Of a stretch of DNA of 40,981 nucleotides, positions 8,374 to 17,334 are shown piece by piece; position 1 is the stretch's first letter; every line of letters begins with the position of its first letter. The notes beneath the pieces are model-generated. The model saw only the letters and a list, made by a program, of their open reading frames with translations. It searched no databases and was not told the DNA's origin. The DNA comes from a virus, in IMG/VR virus record IMGVR_UViG_3300036790_000276, positions 1-40,981 of that record. One strand, 5' to 3'. The translations under genes and the position numbers were made by a program.

Positions 8374-9051
8374 ATGACAGTGACCGACCACGTCTTCGCC
8401 GACCTCGCGGAGAAGCAGGACCAGCTGATCCGCAAGGCGCTGGACGGCTCGGCGTTCATCGCCCCGTACTCCGCCGACGCCATCACCACGATGACGATCG
8501 ACAGCAGCGTCACCGGCACCAGCACCCTCAACGCGCTCCCGGCGAACTACGTCGACCTGGGGCTGATCGACGACAGCGGCGCGGTGTTCTCCGAGGCGGT
8601 GACGACCAGCGACATCACCTCCTGGGGCCGCGTCGAGCCGTCCCGCCGCGACATCACCGCCGACGTCACCACCCTGCACATCGTGTGCCAGGAGACCAAG
8701 CTGCAGACCATCGCGGCGTTCGCCGGCGTCGACCCGGCGACGATCACCGCCGACGGGACCACCGGCGAGGTGTCGGTGGCCAAGCCCACCCGGCCGACCG
8801 TGCTCTTCTACCGCCTGTTCACGCTGGCCGTCGACCAGAACGACGCCGGCGAGATCTACATCGGCCGCTTCCTGCCCCGCGCGCAGCTTTCGGACAAGGG
8901 CGACCAGACGCTCATGTCGGGCGACACCGCGCTCCTGTGGGACACCACGTGGACCGCGTTCACCGACAGCGTGCTCGGCTACGCGGTCCGCTACCTGTTC
9001 GGCGGCCCCGGCTGGCAGGCCCTCCTGACCGACATGGGCCTCGGCTCGTGA
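8374..9051 (+). CDS. Major tail protein
   Basis: This 225-residue protein builds the tail tube. The ATG has AAAGGAAA upstream, the strongest ribosome site in this stretch. It is rich in Thr, Asp and beta strands, with landmarks such as PANYVDLGLIDDSGAVF, TSWGRVEPSRRDI and TVLFYRLFTLAVDQND. These are typical of actinomycete siphovirus tube proteins. It precedes the frameshifted chaperone pair and the tape measure gene, the standard order. Confidence 0.85.
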   Translation: MTVTDHVFADLAEKQDQLIRKALDGSAFIAPYSADAITTMTIDSSVTGTSTLNALPANYVDLGLIDDSGAVFSEAVTTSDITSWGRVEPSRRDITADVTTLHIVCQETKLQTIAAFAGVDPATITADGTTGEVSVAKPTRPTVLFYRLFTLAVDQNDAGEIYIGRFLPRAQLSDKGDQTLMSGDTALLWDTTWTAFTDSVLGYAVRYLFGGPGWQALLTDMGLGS

Positions 9052-9317
9052 CCGCCCGCAAGCTGAGCGACCTCATCGCCGAGGCGGCGGCCGCGCCGTA
9101 CGAGCTCGAGCTGCCCGACGGCAGCACGATCAGCGTGCCGCCCGTCTCGGTGGCCGCGTGGGACCGCATCGGCGAGGCGGACTCCAGCGGCGACGTCGTC
9201 CGCGTGCTGGCCGGCGACCACGCGCAGCAGATCATCGACGCCTGCGCCGGCGCGCCGGCCGTCGTCCTGCGGAACCTGTCCGCCGAGATGGTCAAGGCGT
9301 TCGGCCTGGGAAACTAG
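9048..9317 (+). CDS. Tail assembly chaperone, short form
   Basis: This 89-residue protein starts at a GTG overlapping the major tail stop. It opens with TARKLSDLIAEAAAAPYELELPDG and ends at TAG 9315-9317. It corresponds to lambda gpG: it coats the tape measure protein and recruits tube subunits, together with the longer frameshifted product. The last three sense codons contain the slippery heptamer, so most ribosomes would make this form. Confidence 0.85.
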   Translation: MTARKLSDLIAEAAAAPYELELPDGSTISVPPVSVAAWDRIGEADSSGDVVRVLAGDHAQQIIDACAGAPAVVLRNLSAEMVKAFGLGN

Positions 9318-9757
9318 CCGGGCTCGCGCAGCTGCTCGAGCGCCACGAGTGGGCTGCGCGGGCCAGCTTCCGCCGCTACTACCACCTCGACCTCATGGGC
9401 GCCTTCCGGGGGGAGATGACCCCGGACGAGGCGTATGAGCTGCTGATGCGGCTGCCCCGCGACTCGCCGCTGATGGCCGCGCTCGCCGCCGACCCGGCGC
9501 TCGTCTCCGACGCGGAGCCCGTGGCGCCGTCGTGGACGGAGTTCGGGCCGGAGGTGCAGGCGCTCGCGCAGGTCCACGACCTGCTCGGCTCGCTGGTCGC
9601 GATGGTCGGCGCGGCGTTCGGCGCCAAGCCGCCGCCGCGCGTGCGGCCCTACCCCCGTCCCGCCAACCCGCACGAGCAGGCGCGCCGCGACGCAAGGTGG
9701 GCGCGCCACAAGGCGCTGACCGCGCGGCTGATACCGAGGAAGGAGGGCCATGGCTGA
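9048..9757 (+). CDS. Tail assembly chaperone, -1 frameshift form
   Basis: This is the lambda gpG-T-type fusion made by ribosomes that slip back one base at GGGAAAC (9308-9314) just before the TAG stop. The reading is 9048-9314 followed by 9314-9757, giving about 236 residues. After the shift the protein continues with LAGLAQLLERHEWAARASFRR and an acidic, Pro-rich second half. The downstream frame has no convincing start of its own and runs into the tape measure ATG with an eight-base overlap. The ratio of the two forms is usually important for tail assembly. Confidence 0.85.
9308..9314 (+). other. -1 ribosomal frameshift site GGGAAAC
   Basis: The heptamer GGGAAAC fits the X XXY YYZ rule in the zero frame (G GGA AAC) and is followed at once by the zero-frame stop TAG. 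The -1 frame is open for about 440 bases and encodes the second chaperone domain. G-type and T-type tail chaperones of siphoviruses are produced in this way. Confidence 0.88.
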
Positions 9758-12251
9758 CGATTTCCGCGCCGGGGGCGCCTACGTCGACGTGCGGCCCAAT
9801 TTCACGGGCTTCCAGAAGAGCATCGGCGCCGAGCTCGCGAAGTCGGAGGCTGAGTTCGCGAAGTACGGCGAGCGCGCCGGGAGGGCCTACAGCGAGTCGT
9901 TCGACGCCAGGCTGCGCCTGGACCCCGCGAAGATCAAGGTCGACGCCGACACCGCCCCGGCGGCCGCGAAGATCGACAAGACGGCGCGGAACCGCACGGT
10001 CAAGCTCAGGGTCGAGCCGGAGGTCCTGAAGTCGCCCGTCGCGCTCGGGGCGCTCGGCGCGGCCGCACTCGGCCCGCAGGCCCTCGGCCTTGGTCTCGGC
10101 GCAGTCGGCGCCGGCGCGGCGCTCGGCGCGGCCGCCGCCGGCGTCGCGGCGTTCGCCGCCGTCGCCGTGCCCGCGTTCACGGCCGTCACCGCCGCCCAGA
10201 CGGCGCTGACGACCGCCCAGGGCCAGTACGCGAAGGCGCTCGAGGACAAGAAGCTCGCCAAGACCGCAGCCCAGGTCGCCGCGGCGGAGACGGCGATGGC
10301 GAAGGCGAAGCAGGCCGAGCTCGCCGCGACCGCGAGCCTCACGCCGGCCGAGCGGCAGCTGGGCACGGAGCTGACCGGGCTGCAGGGCGCCTGGAAAGGC
10401 CTGCAGAAGGCCCAGGATCCCGCCGTGGCCCGCGCGCTCGTGCCGTGGTTCGCGACCGCCCGGGAATCGCTCGGCTTCCTGAACCCCCTGATCACCGGCA
10501 GCGCCCACGCGATCGGCCAGCTCGGCACCGAGGCCGAGAACGCGCTCGGCGCCCCCTGGTGGAAGTCGTTCTTCTCGACCCTGGGCACCACCGGCGAAAT
10601 CGGGATCCAGTCGTTCGGCGAGGCCGTCGGCCACGTCGGCGACGGCCTGGCTCACCTGTTCAAGACGTTCGCCCCCGATATCGACAAGATCCCGCCCCTT
10701 GTCGACAAGGCCGCCGGCGCGTTCGACAAGTGGGGCTCGTCGGTGAAGCGGTCGGGCCTCGACGCGTTCCTCTCCAGGACGTTCAGCCACGCGAACGTCG
10801 CGACGCTGAAGACCGACCTAGGCGACCTGGGGTCGACCCTGGGGAACGTGGCGAAGGCCACCTCCCAGCTGTCGCCGGCGGCGTTCCTCGGGCTGTCGAA
10901 GGTGCTGTCGATCCTGGGCGGCCTGTCGCCCGGCCAGATCGAGGCCATCGGCGCGCTGTACGGGGTGAGCAAGCTCACCGGCGGACTGCCCGGGACGCTG
11001 CTCGCCAAGGGCGCCTCCGCGCTCCTGGGGCCGATCGTCAGCCCGCTGCTCGGCAAGATCGGCTCCGGGGTGAGCACCGCGGTCGGGAAGGCGCTCGGCG
11101 CGATCGGCCTCAAGGGGCTCGCCGGGAAGATCCTCGGCACGGGCGACGGCCCCGCGATCAGCGAGGCGGCCGCGACGGCGGCCGGCGCGACCGAGACCGG
11201 GGCGGCCGAGGTCGTGACCGCCATCACCGGCCTCGGCGTCGACGTCGACGCCGCCCTGACGGCCCTGGGCGCCGTCGTCGAGGAGTCGAGCGGCAACGTC
11301 GTCGCCGCGATCGGCGTGTCGAAGGGCGTCGACATCGTCGGCAAGGTCGTCGGCAAGCTGTTCGGGTCCTCCCAGACGGTGAACGTCGCCGTCAAGGTGG
11401 GCGCCGCGAACTGGAAGCCGCTGATCCAGAGCTTCCGCGGCCAGGTCGAGGGCCCGGTGAGCTCGTGGCTGGGAGGCACGTTCCCGCGCGACGTCCGCGC
11501 CGGCGCGGCCAGCGCGAACTGGTCGGCCGCGGCGTCGGCCTTCCGCCGCCAGGTTCAGGGCCCGGTGAGCTCCTGGCTGCAGAACGGCCTGTCGGGCCCG
11601 GCGCGGTCCGGCGGCGTCAGCGCGGGGCGCGCGATCGGCGCCGGGATCGGCTCGCAGCGCCCGGACGTGCGCGGCGCCGCGCTCGCGCTGCTGCGATCGG
11701 TCGAGGCCGTCTACGCCAACGCCGGGTCGCTGCTGGTGGGCGCCGGCGAGACGATCATGGGCGGCCTGCTGGCCGGCCTGCGGGCCGGATGGAACGACGT
11801 GTCGGGGTTCCTGCACTGGGTCAGCAGCGAGATCCCGCACCACAAGGGGCCGGCGTCCTACGACGCGGTGCTGCTGACCCCGGCCGGCGAGCTGATCATG
11901 AAATCCCTCGAGACGGGCCTGTCGACCGGGTTCGCCCCCGTGCGGGCGCTGCTGAAGAGCACCAGCGCGGAGATCGCCGCCGGGTTCGCGCCCGCGGGCG
12001 GCGTCCTGGCGCTCGACGGCCCGGCGCGGCTCGCGGCGGCTGCCTCGAAGGCGGCTGCGTCGGTTCCCCCGCTGCGGCTGCCGGGCGTCGGCTCCGCCGC
12101 GTCCGGGTCGCCGATGACGCTGGCCGTGACCTACGACGGCCCCGCGAACGGCCTGATCCGGGAGATCGTGACGGACCTGCGGTACGAGATCAGCTCTTCG
12201 GGCGGCGGCGACGTGCAGCGGTACCTCGGCCGCGGGAAGGTCCGGACGTGA
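9750..12251 (+). CDS. Tape measure protein
   Basis: This 833-residue protein sets tail length by stretching inside the tube. The N-terminus (YVDVRPNFTGFQKSIGAELAKSEAEFAKYG) is typical of actinophage tape measures. A strongly hydrophobic Ala/Gly block lies at about residues 92-150, followed by a Lys/Ala coiled-coil (about 155-200). Two similar segments at about 555-575 and 590-615 contain FRGQVEGPVSSWL and FRRQVQGPVSSWL. Near 690-720 is SEIPHHKGPASYDAVLLTPAGELIM, common to many tape measures. ATG start; the preceding AGGAGG is strong. No peptidase motif is seen. Confidence 0.92.
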   Translation: MADDFRAGGAYVDVRPNFTGFQKSIGAELAKSEAEFAKYGERAGRAYSESFDARLRLDPAKIKVDADTAPAAAKIDKTARNRTVKLRVEPEVLKSPVALGALGAAALGPQALGLGLGAVGAGAALGAAAAGVAAFAAVAVPAFTAVTAAQTALTTAQGQYAKALEDKKLAKTAAQVAAAETAMAKAKQAELAATASLTPAERQLGTELTGLQGAWKGLQKAQDPAVARALVPWFATARESLGFLNPLITGSAHAIGQLGTEAENALGAPWWKSFFSTLGTTGEIGIQSFGEAVGHVGDGLAHLFKTFAPDIDKIPPLVDKAAGAFDKWGSSVKRSGLDAFLSRTFSHANVATLKTDLGDLGSTLGNVAKATSQLSPAAFLGLSKVLSILGGLSPGQIEAIGALYGVSKLTGGLPGTLLAKGASALLGPIVSPLLGKIGSGVSTAVGKALGAIGLKGLAGKILGTGDGPAISEAAATAAGATETGAAEVVTAITGLGVDVDAALTALGAVVEESSGNVVAAIGVSKGVDIVGKVVGKLFGSSQTVNVAVKVGAANWKPLIQSFRGQVEGPVSSWLGGTFPRDVRAGAASANWSAAASAFRRQVQGPVSSWLQNGLSGPARSGGVSAGRAIGAGIGSQRPDVRGAALALLRSVEAVYANAGSLLVGAGETIMGGLLAGLRAGWNDVSGFLHWVSSEIPHHKGPASYDAVLLTPAGELIMKSLETGLSTGFAPVRALLKSTSAEIAAGFAPAGGVLALDGPARLAAAASKAAASVPPLRLPGVGSAASGSPMTLAVTYDGPANGLIREIVTDLRYEISSSGGGDVQRYLGRGKVRT

Positions 12252-15200
12252 GCGCCGGCTACCCGGCCGGGGACCTCGGCCTGAAGGCCGAGCTGCTCCT
12301 GGGAGACACGTGGACCGACGTGACGGACTACGCGATGCCCGACGGCGCGACCGACGTCACGATCACCTCCGGCACCGCGGACATGAGCCAGGACCCCACG
12401 CCGACGTCCGCGTCGTCGGCGTGGGACAACCCTGACGGCCGGTTCACCCGCCGCAACCCCACCGGCCCCTACTACGGCCTCCTGGGCCAGAACACGCCGG
12501 GCCGGATCAGCGTCACCGCGGTCGACGGCACCCGGCTGCGCGCCGACCCCGACGAGGCCCCCGGCTCCTGCGCGTGCCCCGGCGGCGGCGCGCTCGAGCT
12601 GACGGGCGACCTCGACGTCCGGATCGACTACGACCTCACCGGCTACGTCTACCCGGACTTCGCGCCCGTCCTGGCCGCCAAGGCCCCGCCGTCGCCCGGC
12701 GCGGAGCTGTCCTGGCAGCTCGGCCTGCAGGACGACGGCCGCGCCGCGCTCACCCTCGGCACCACCGCCGGGGGCGCCTACGCCGCCGTCACCGCCGCGA
12801 GCACCCTGCCCGTCCCGTGCGGCCGCCTCTGCCTGCGGGCAGCGCTCGACGCGTCCGCCGGGACGGTGACCTGGTACACCGGCGCGCCGGGCGCCGTCGC
12901 CGCCGACGGCCCCTGGACGCAGCTCGGCGACGTCATCGCGCTGCCCGGCGCGGTCACCCTGGCGGCCGACGCCTCATGGCCGCTGACGGCCGCGCCCGCG
13001 ATGAGCGGCAGCGTCTGGCGGCTGCAGCTGGCCGGATCGGGCGCCGTCGTCGCCGACGCCGACTTCACCGTCCCGGACGCCGGCTCGGCGTCGTTCGCCG
13101 ACTCGTGCTCGAACACGTGGACCGTCGCCGGGGCGGCCGAGATCACCGACCGCGACTACCGGCTGCACGGGCAGCTCGCGTCGGCCGCGCTGTCGACGGC
13201 CGCCAGCGGCGGCGCCCCCCAGGCGGCCGTGCAGCTCGCCGGGCCGCTGCGGCCCCTGCAGGCCGGGTCGGCCCCCGCGGCCGGGTCGCCGCTGCGGCGC
13301 GCGATCAGCGCCCTCGCGGGCGACTCCGCGCCCCTGGCGTACTGGACCGGGGAGGACGCCGCCGCCGCGTCGTCGTTCGCGGCGCGGTCGCCGCAGACGC
13401 CCCCGATGACGTGGGTCGGCTCGCCCCAGCTGGCGGCCGACTCCGGGTTCGCCGGCTCCGACCCCGTCGCGCTGCTCAACGGCTCCTCATGGCTCGGCCT
13501 CGTCCCGCCGCAGGCGCCCACCGGCACTGTCGTCACCCGGTTCGTCTGCACGTTCGGGACGCCCCCCGCGTCCGGGTCCGCCGCCATCTGCCGCATCGCG
13601 CTCGCCGGGACCGTCTCGGTGCTCACCCTGCGCTACAACTCCGACGGGAAGCCGTACCTGATCGCGTGGAACTCCGACGGGTCGGCCGCGTTCGCCTCGG
13701 AGGAGGCGGTGAGCCCGTTCGCGACGAGCTGGGCCGGCCAGCGGTGGCTCGTGTCGGTGGAGCTCCTGCCGTCGGGCGCCTCCCACGGGCTCGCCCAGGC
13801 GCGGTTCCTGCGCCCCGACGCGACCACCGCCACCGACCAGGGCACCGTCGCCGGCGCGCCGGGCCCCGCGCGCGTCGTGCGGTTCGGGCCCGAGCGCATC
13901 CTGACGGACACGGCGATCGGCCACGCGCACGTCCAGTCCGCCCTCACCGACGCGACGACCCTGCTCGACCCTTACGCCGCCTGGGCCGGCGAGCTCGGCG
14001 CCCCCCGGTTCGCGCGGGTCCTCGATGAGGAGGGCATCCCGTGCCGCGTCTACGGGGCCCCGGCGGTCTCGGCGCCGATGGGGCCGCAGCCGTCCGCGAC
14101 GATCGCGCAGATCCTCGACGACGTGCAGCAGACCGACCTCGGCGTCATCTACGAGCCTGCGGAAGCCCTCGCGGTCGGCTACCGCACCCACGCCAGCCTC
14201 CTCGGCCAGGCCCCGCTGCTCCTCGACCTGGACGACGGGGACCAGCCGGGCGCGCCGCAGGCCACCGACGACGACAGCGCCCTGGTCAACGACTGGACGG
14301 CGACCGACCCGGCCGGCAACAGCGGGCGCGCCGTCCTCGACGACGGGTCCCCGAACTCGGTCGGCGCCGTCGGCCGCTACCAGGACACCGCCCAGGCCAA
14401 CTGCGCCGACCCCGGCGACCTGGTGGACGTCGCCGGCTGGCTGCTGCGCGAGTCGGCGGCCGACGAGCCGCGCGTCCCGTCCCTGTCGGCCGACTTCGGG
14501 CTGCCGTCGCTGTCCGCGGCGCAGCTCGCCGCGATCAGCCGCCTGCGCCCCGGCGACGCCGTCGGCGTCACCAGCGTCCCGGTGACCGTGGGCGCCGCCG
14601 ACGTGCTCCAGCTGGCGATCGGCGCGACCGAGACCCTGGGCCCCGGCCGGCGCATCGACTGGAACTGCGCGGCCGCCTCCCCGTGGGATGTCATGATCCT
14701 CGACGACCCCGTGCTCGGGCGCGCCGACACCGACGGGTCGTCGCTCGCGGGCGCCGCTGATTCCACCGCGACGACGCTGTCAGTCGGGACCGGCGCCGGG
14801 TACCCGGTGTGGACGCAGGCGCCAGCCGACCTCCCGTACGACGTCGCGATCGAGGGGGAGCAGGTCACCTTCACCGCGGCCGGCCCCGGGCCCGTGGGCT
14901 GCCTGGTCGGCGTGTTCCTGAACCCCAGCGCCCTGGGCGTGTCGACGTGGGCGCAGGCGGCCGCGATCTGGCAGGGGTGGACGGGAGTCGCCCCCGCGGT
15001 GAACCGCGTCTACATGGGCGGCTCCCCCTGGACGATCAGCTCGGACATGACCGCGATGATCGCGGCCGGGTGCAAGATGCTGATCAGCGTTCAGCCTGCT
15101 TACAGCCCGGTCAGCAGCACCGACTACGCGGACCTGCAGACGTTCTGCGCGGCCCTGGTGACGGCGGGGGCGCAGGCGGAGATCAGCATCTGGCCGGAGC

Positions 15201-16297
15201 CGTTCTTCGCGGGGCTGACCAGCGCCCAGTACATCGCCGCCGTGCAGTACTACGCGGGCGCGATCCGGCCGTCGTTCCCGCTGGCGTTCGTCACCGCCGC
15301 CAGCGCCGTGCTCAGCAACAGCGAGAACAGCTGGTACCCGGGCGACGCCTACGTGGACCTGGTGGCCACCGACATCTACGCCGCCGGGTACGACGCGGGC
15401 GCGACCCTGGCCCTGTGCGCCGCCCCGGCCGACGCCGCCGTCCCGCCGAAGCCGTTCGGGATCTGGGAAATCAACGGGTCGCGCGCCTCGACCGGGCAGA
15501 CGCAGGCGCAGGTGCAGGCGTTCTTCGGCTACGCCCAGGCGTACATGGCCGGCCGCGCCCTGAACGCCGACGTCGTGCTGTTCAACGGCGCGCCGGGCCG
15601 GTCCAGCCTGGGCGCGGGCACCACGGCGGAGGCCGGCTTCGAGGGGAACTCCCTCGGCAACTGGGTGAACGCCGGCAGCGCGTCCCTGGCGCCGACGACC
15701 GCGCAGGCCCACTCGGGCGGCTACTCGATGGCGCTGACCGCGACCGCCTCGGGATCGGTGCAGGGCGCCTCGTGCCTCGCGGCGAACTTCGCGACGCAGA
15801 TGCTGGCGTGCTCGCCGGGCGACACGATCGACGGGGCGGCGTGGTTCAGGGCGGCGACCTCCGCCCGGTCGTGCCAGGTCGGCATCGGGTTCTACACCGC
15901 CGCCGGGACGCTGGTCACGAGCACCTACGGGAGCGCCGTGACCGACTCGGCGACCGGGTGGACGACGCGGGTCACCGCGAGCGGGATCACCGCGCCCGCG
16001 ACGTCGGCGTGGTGCCGGCTGCTGACCGAGGTGCTGTCCGCCGGCGCGGCCTCCGAGGTCCACTACGTCGACGACTGCGAGCTGCGGAACGTGACAGGCG
16101 CGAACGCCGAGAACACGACCACCATCGAGTTCGGGTGGGACTACCGGGTCAGGCTGTGGCAGAGCCTGCACGCGGCCCTCAACGGCACCCGGCCGCAGTC
16201 GTTCACCGTGACCCGCAGCGTCAACGGCGTCGTCAAAGCCCACGCCGCCGGCGCGGACGTGCGCCTGTGGCAGCCGCCGGCGCTGGCGAAGATCTAG
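12248..16297 (+). CDS. Tail-tip protein with GH26-like glycosidase and carbohydrate-binding domain
   Basis: This 1349-residue protein starts at a GTG overlapping the tape measure stop. The first part (to about 880) looks like the distal-tail and baseplate proteins of actinophages, including a region resembling a concanavalin-type fold (about 360-570). From about 884 to 1117 a separate domain resembles GH26-type (beta/alpha)8 glycosidases: it opens with GVFLNPSALG and has candidate acid/base E984 in IWPEPFF and candidate nucleophile E1074 in FGIWEING. A beta-rich segment at about 1128-1285 resembles a CBM4/9-type carbohydrate-binding module. The last 55 residues return to a tail-type beta end. 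The likely job is digestion of a surface polysaccharide at the tail tip; the substrate is unknown. Confidence 0.75.
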   Translation: MSAGYPAGDLGLKAELLLGDTWTDVTDYAMPDGATDVTITSGTADMSQDPTPTSASSAWDNPDGRFTRRNPTGPYYGLLGQNTPGRISVTAVDGTRLRADPDEAPGSCACPGGGALELTGDLDVRIDYDLTGYVYPDFAPVLAAKAPPSPGAELSWQLGLQDDGRAALTLGTTAGGAYAAVTAASTLPVPCGRLCLRAALDASAGTVTWYTGAPGAVAADGPWTQLGDVIALPGAVTLAADASWPLTAAPAMSGSVWRLQLAGSGAVVADADFTVPDAGSASFADSCSNTWTVAGAAEITDRDYRLHGQLASAALSTAASGGAPQAAVQLAGPLRPLQAGSAPAAGSPLRRAISALAGDSAPLAYWTGEDAAAASSFAARSPQTPPMTWVGSPQLAADSGFAGSDPVALLNGSSWLGLVPPQAPTGTVVTRFVCTFGTPPASGSAAICRIALAGTVSVLTLRYNSDGKPYLIAWNSDGSAAFASEEAVSPFATSWAGQRWLVSVELLPSGASHGLAQARFLRPDATTATDQGTVAGAPGPARVVRFGPERILTDTAIGHAHVQSALTDATTLLDPYAAWAGELGAPRFARVLDEEGIPCRVYGAPAVSAPMGPQPSATIAQILDDVQQTDLGVIYEPAEALAVGYRTHASLLGQAPLLLDLDDGDQPGAPQATDDDSALVNDWTATDPAGNSGRAVLDDGSPNSVGAVGRYQDTAQANCADPGDLVDVAGWLLRESAADEPRVPSLSADFGLPSLSAAQLAAISRLRPGDAVGVTSVPVTVGAADVLQLAIGATETLGPGRRIDWNCAAASPWDVMILDDPVLGRADTDGSSLAGAADSTATTLSVGTGAGYPVWTQAPADLPYDVAIEGEQVTFTAAGPGPVGCLVGVFLNPSALGVSTWAQAAAIWQGWTGVAPAVNRVYMGGSPWTISSDMTAMIAAGCKMLISVQPAYSPVSSTDYADLQTFCAALVTAGAQAEISIWPEPFFAGLTSAQYIAAVQYYAGAIRPSFPLAFVTAASAVLSNSENSWYPGDAYVDLVATDIYAAGYDAGATLALCAAPADAAVPPKPFGIWEINGSRASTGQTQAQVQAFFGYAQAYMAGRALNADVVLFNGAPGRSSLGAGTTAEAGFEGNSLGNWVNAGSASLAPTTAQAHSGGYSMALTATASGSVQGASCLAANFATQMLACSPGDTIDGAAWFRAATSARSCQVGIGFYTAAGTLVTSTYGSAVTDSATGWTTRVTASGITAPATSAWCRLLTEVLSAGAASEVHYVDDCELRNVTGANAENTTTIEFGWDYRVRLWQSLHAALNGTRPQSFTVTRSVNGVVKAHAAGADVRLWQPPALAKI

Positions 16298-16307
16298 GAG
16301 AGCCGAC

Positions 16308-16802
16308 ATGCCATCACTGCAGCAGGTCCTGGCGGGGCAGCGGGTCACCGCGTCGATGCTGCGGGGCGCGGCCGGGATGTCGGTGATCAAGTCCGAGGAC
16401 CAGACCGTGACCAGCAGCACCACGTTCGTCGAGGACGAGGAGCTGTTCCTGGCGCTCCCGGCGTCGACGAGCTGGACCTGGGGGGCCTACCTGATCTTCG
16501 AGGGGGCGTCCGGCGGCGGCCACCTGGCCCTGAAGTGGGACGGCCCCGGAACCATCCTCTACGGGGCCACGTACGTCCGCGCGTCCGACGGCGGCACGGT
16601 CGTCGGCGGCAGCTACGGCGGCGGCGTCACGGTCACCGCCCAGACGCTCGGCTCCGGGTCGCTGCGAGCTTTCATGCTGCGGGGCACCGTCGTCGCCGGC
16701 GTCGCGGGGACCCTGCAGCTGTCCTGGGCGCAGGGCACCAGCAACGCGACGGGCACCATCGTCCACGCCGGGTCGTCCCTCGAGGCGGTGCAGTCCAGCT
16801 GA
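16308..16802 (+). CDS. Minor tail / receptor-binding candidate
   Basis: This 164-residue protein follows the tail-tip gene after ten bases with GGAGAG upstream of its ATG. A short N-terminal helix (LQQVLAGQRVTASMLRGA) precedes a Gly/Thr/Ser-rich beta domain with SWTWGAYLIFEGASGGG and LQLSWAQGTSN. Proteins with this N-terminal anchor and beta body are common among small tail and fibre proteins of streptomycete phages. No enzyme motif is seen. Confidence 0.6.
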   Translation: MPSLQQVLAGQRVTASMLRGAAGMSVIKSEDQTVTSSTTFVEDEELFLALPASTSWTWGAYLIFEGASGGGHLALKWDGPGTILYGATYVRASDGGTVVGGSYGGGVTVTAQTLGSGSLRAFMLRGTVVAGVAGTLQLSWAQGTSNATGTIVHAGSSLEAVQSS

Positions 16803-16881
16803 TGACCGACGATCCGCGCCCGGCCATGGAAGTTCCGCATGGAAGCCCTACCCTGATAGCAGCCAAGCGAAAGGCGCCGTG

Positions 16882-17325
16882 ATGCTCACCCCCCACGTTT
16901 TCCCCCAGTTCCAGGAGGGCCTGGCGGCCAAGCGTCAGGCCCTGGCGTCCGACACGATCAAGGTCGCGCTCGGCAACGCGGCCGGCCCGATCACCCTGGC
17001 CACGGCCGGCGTCCAGGCGGCGAAGCTGCTGAGCGACTGGACCGCGATCGTCCCCGAGATCACCGGCACCGGGTACACCGCAGGCGGCGCGACCCTCGCC
17101 GACGTCACCAGCGCCGTGGCCGGCAACGTGTGGACGCTGACCGCGACGTCGCCGGTATGGCCCGAAGCGACCCTCACCGCCAACCAGGCGGTCTTCTACG
17201 ACGCTGACGCCGATACCGTGCAGCTCATCGCGTTCTGGGACTTCGGCGAGGCCGTCAGCTCGACCGCCAACGACTTCGAGCTGGCGATCAGCGAGAGCGG
17301 GATCGTCACCGCGACCGTCAGCTAG
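16882..17325 (+). CDS. Minor tail protein candidate
   Basis: This 147-residue beta-rich protein probably starts at ATG 16882, although GTG 16879 is directly upstream in frame. The AAAGG ribosome site lies about six bases before the GTG. It contains SDTIKVALGNAAG, an N-terminal helix, and AFWDFGEAVSSTANDFEL, a pattern found in many actinophage tail proteins that follow the baseplate genes. Role beyond that is unknown. Confidence 0.6.
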   Translation: MLTPHVFPQFQEGLAAKRQALASDTIKVALGNAAGPITLATAGVQAAKLLSDWTAIVPEITGTGYTAGGATLADVTSAVAGNVWTLTATSPVWPEATLTANQAVFYDADADTVQLIAFWDFGEAVSSTANDFELAISESGIVTATVS

Positions 17326-17334
17326 GCAGCGTTC

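Noticed and set aside
9393-10790. Minus-strand frame of 465 residues
   Set aside because: It lies opposite the tail chaperone and tape measure genes, with biased Arg/Leu/Gly composition and no family features.
14780-16423. Minus-strand frame of 547 residues opposite the tail-tip gene
   Set aside because: Very Arg-rich translation typical of the reverse frame of high-GC coding DNA; the plus-strand gene is continuous and recognisable.
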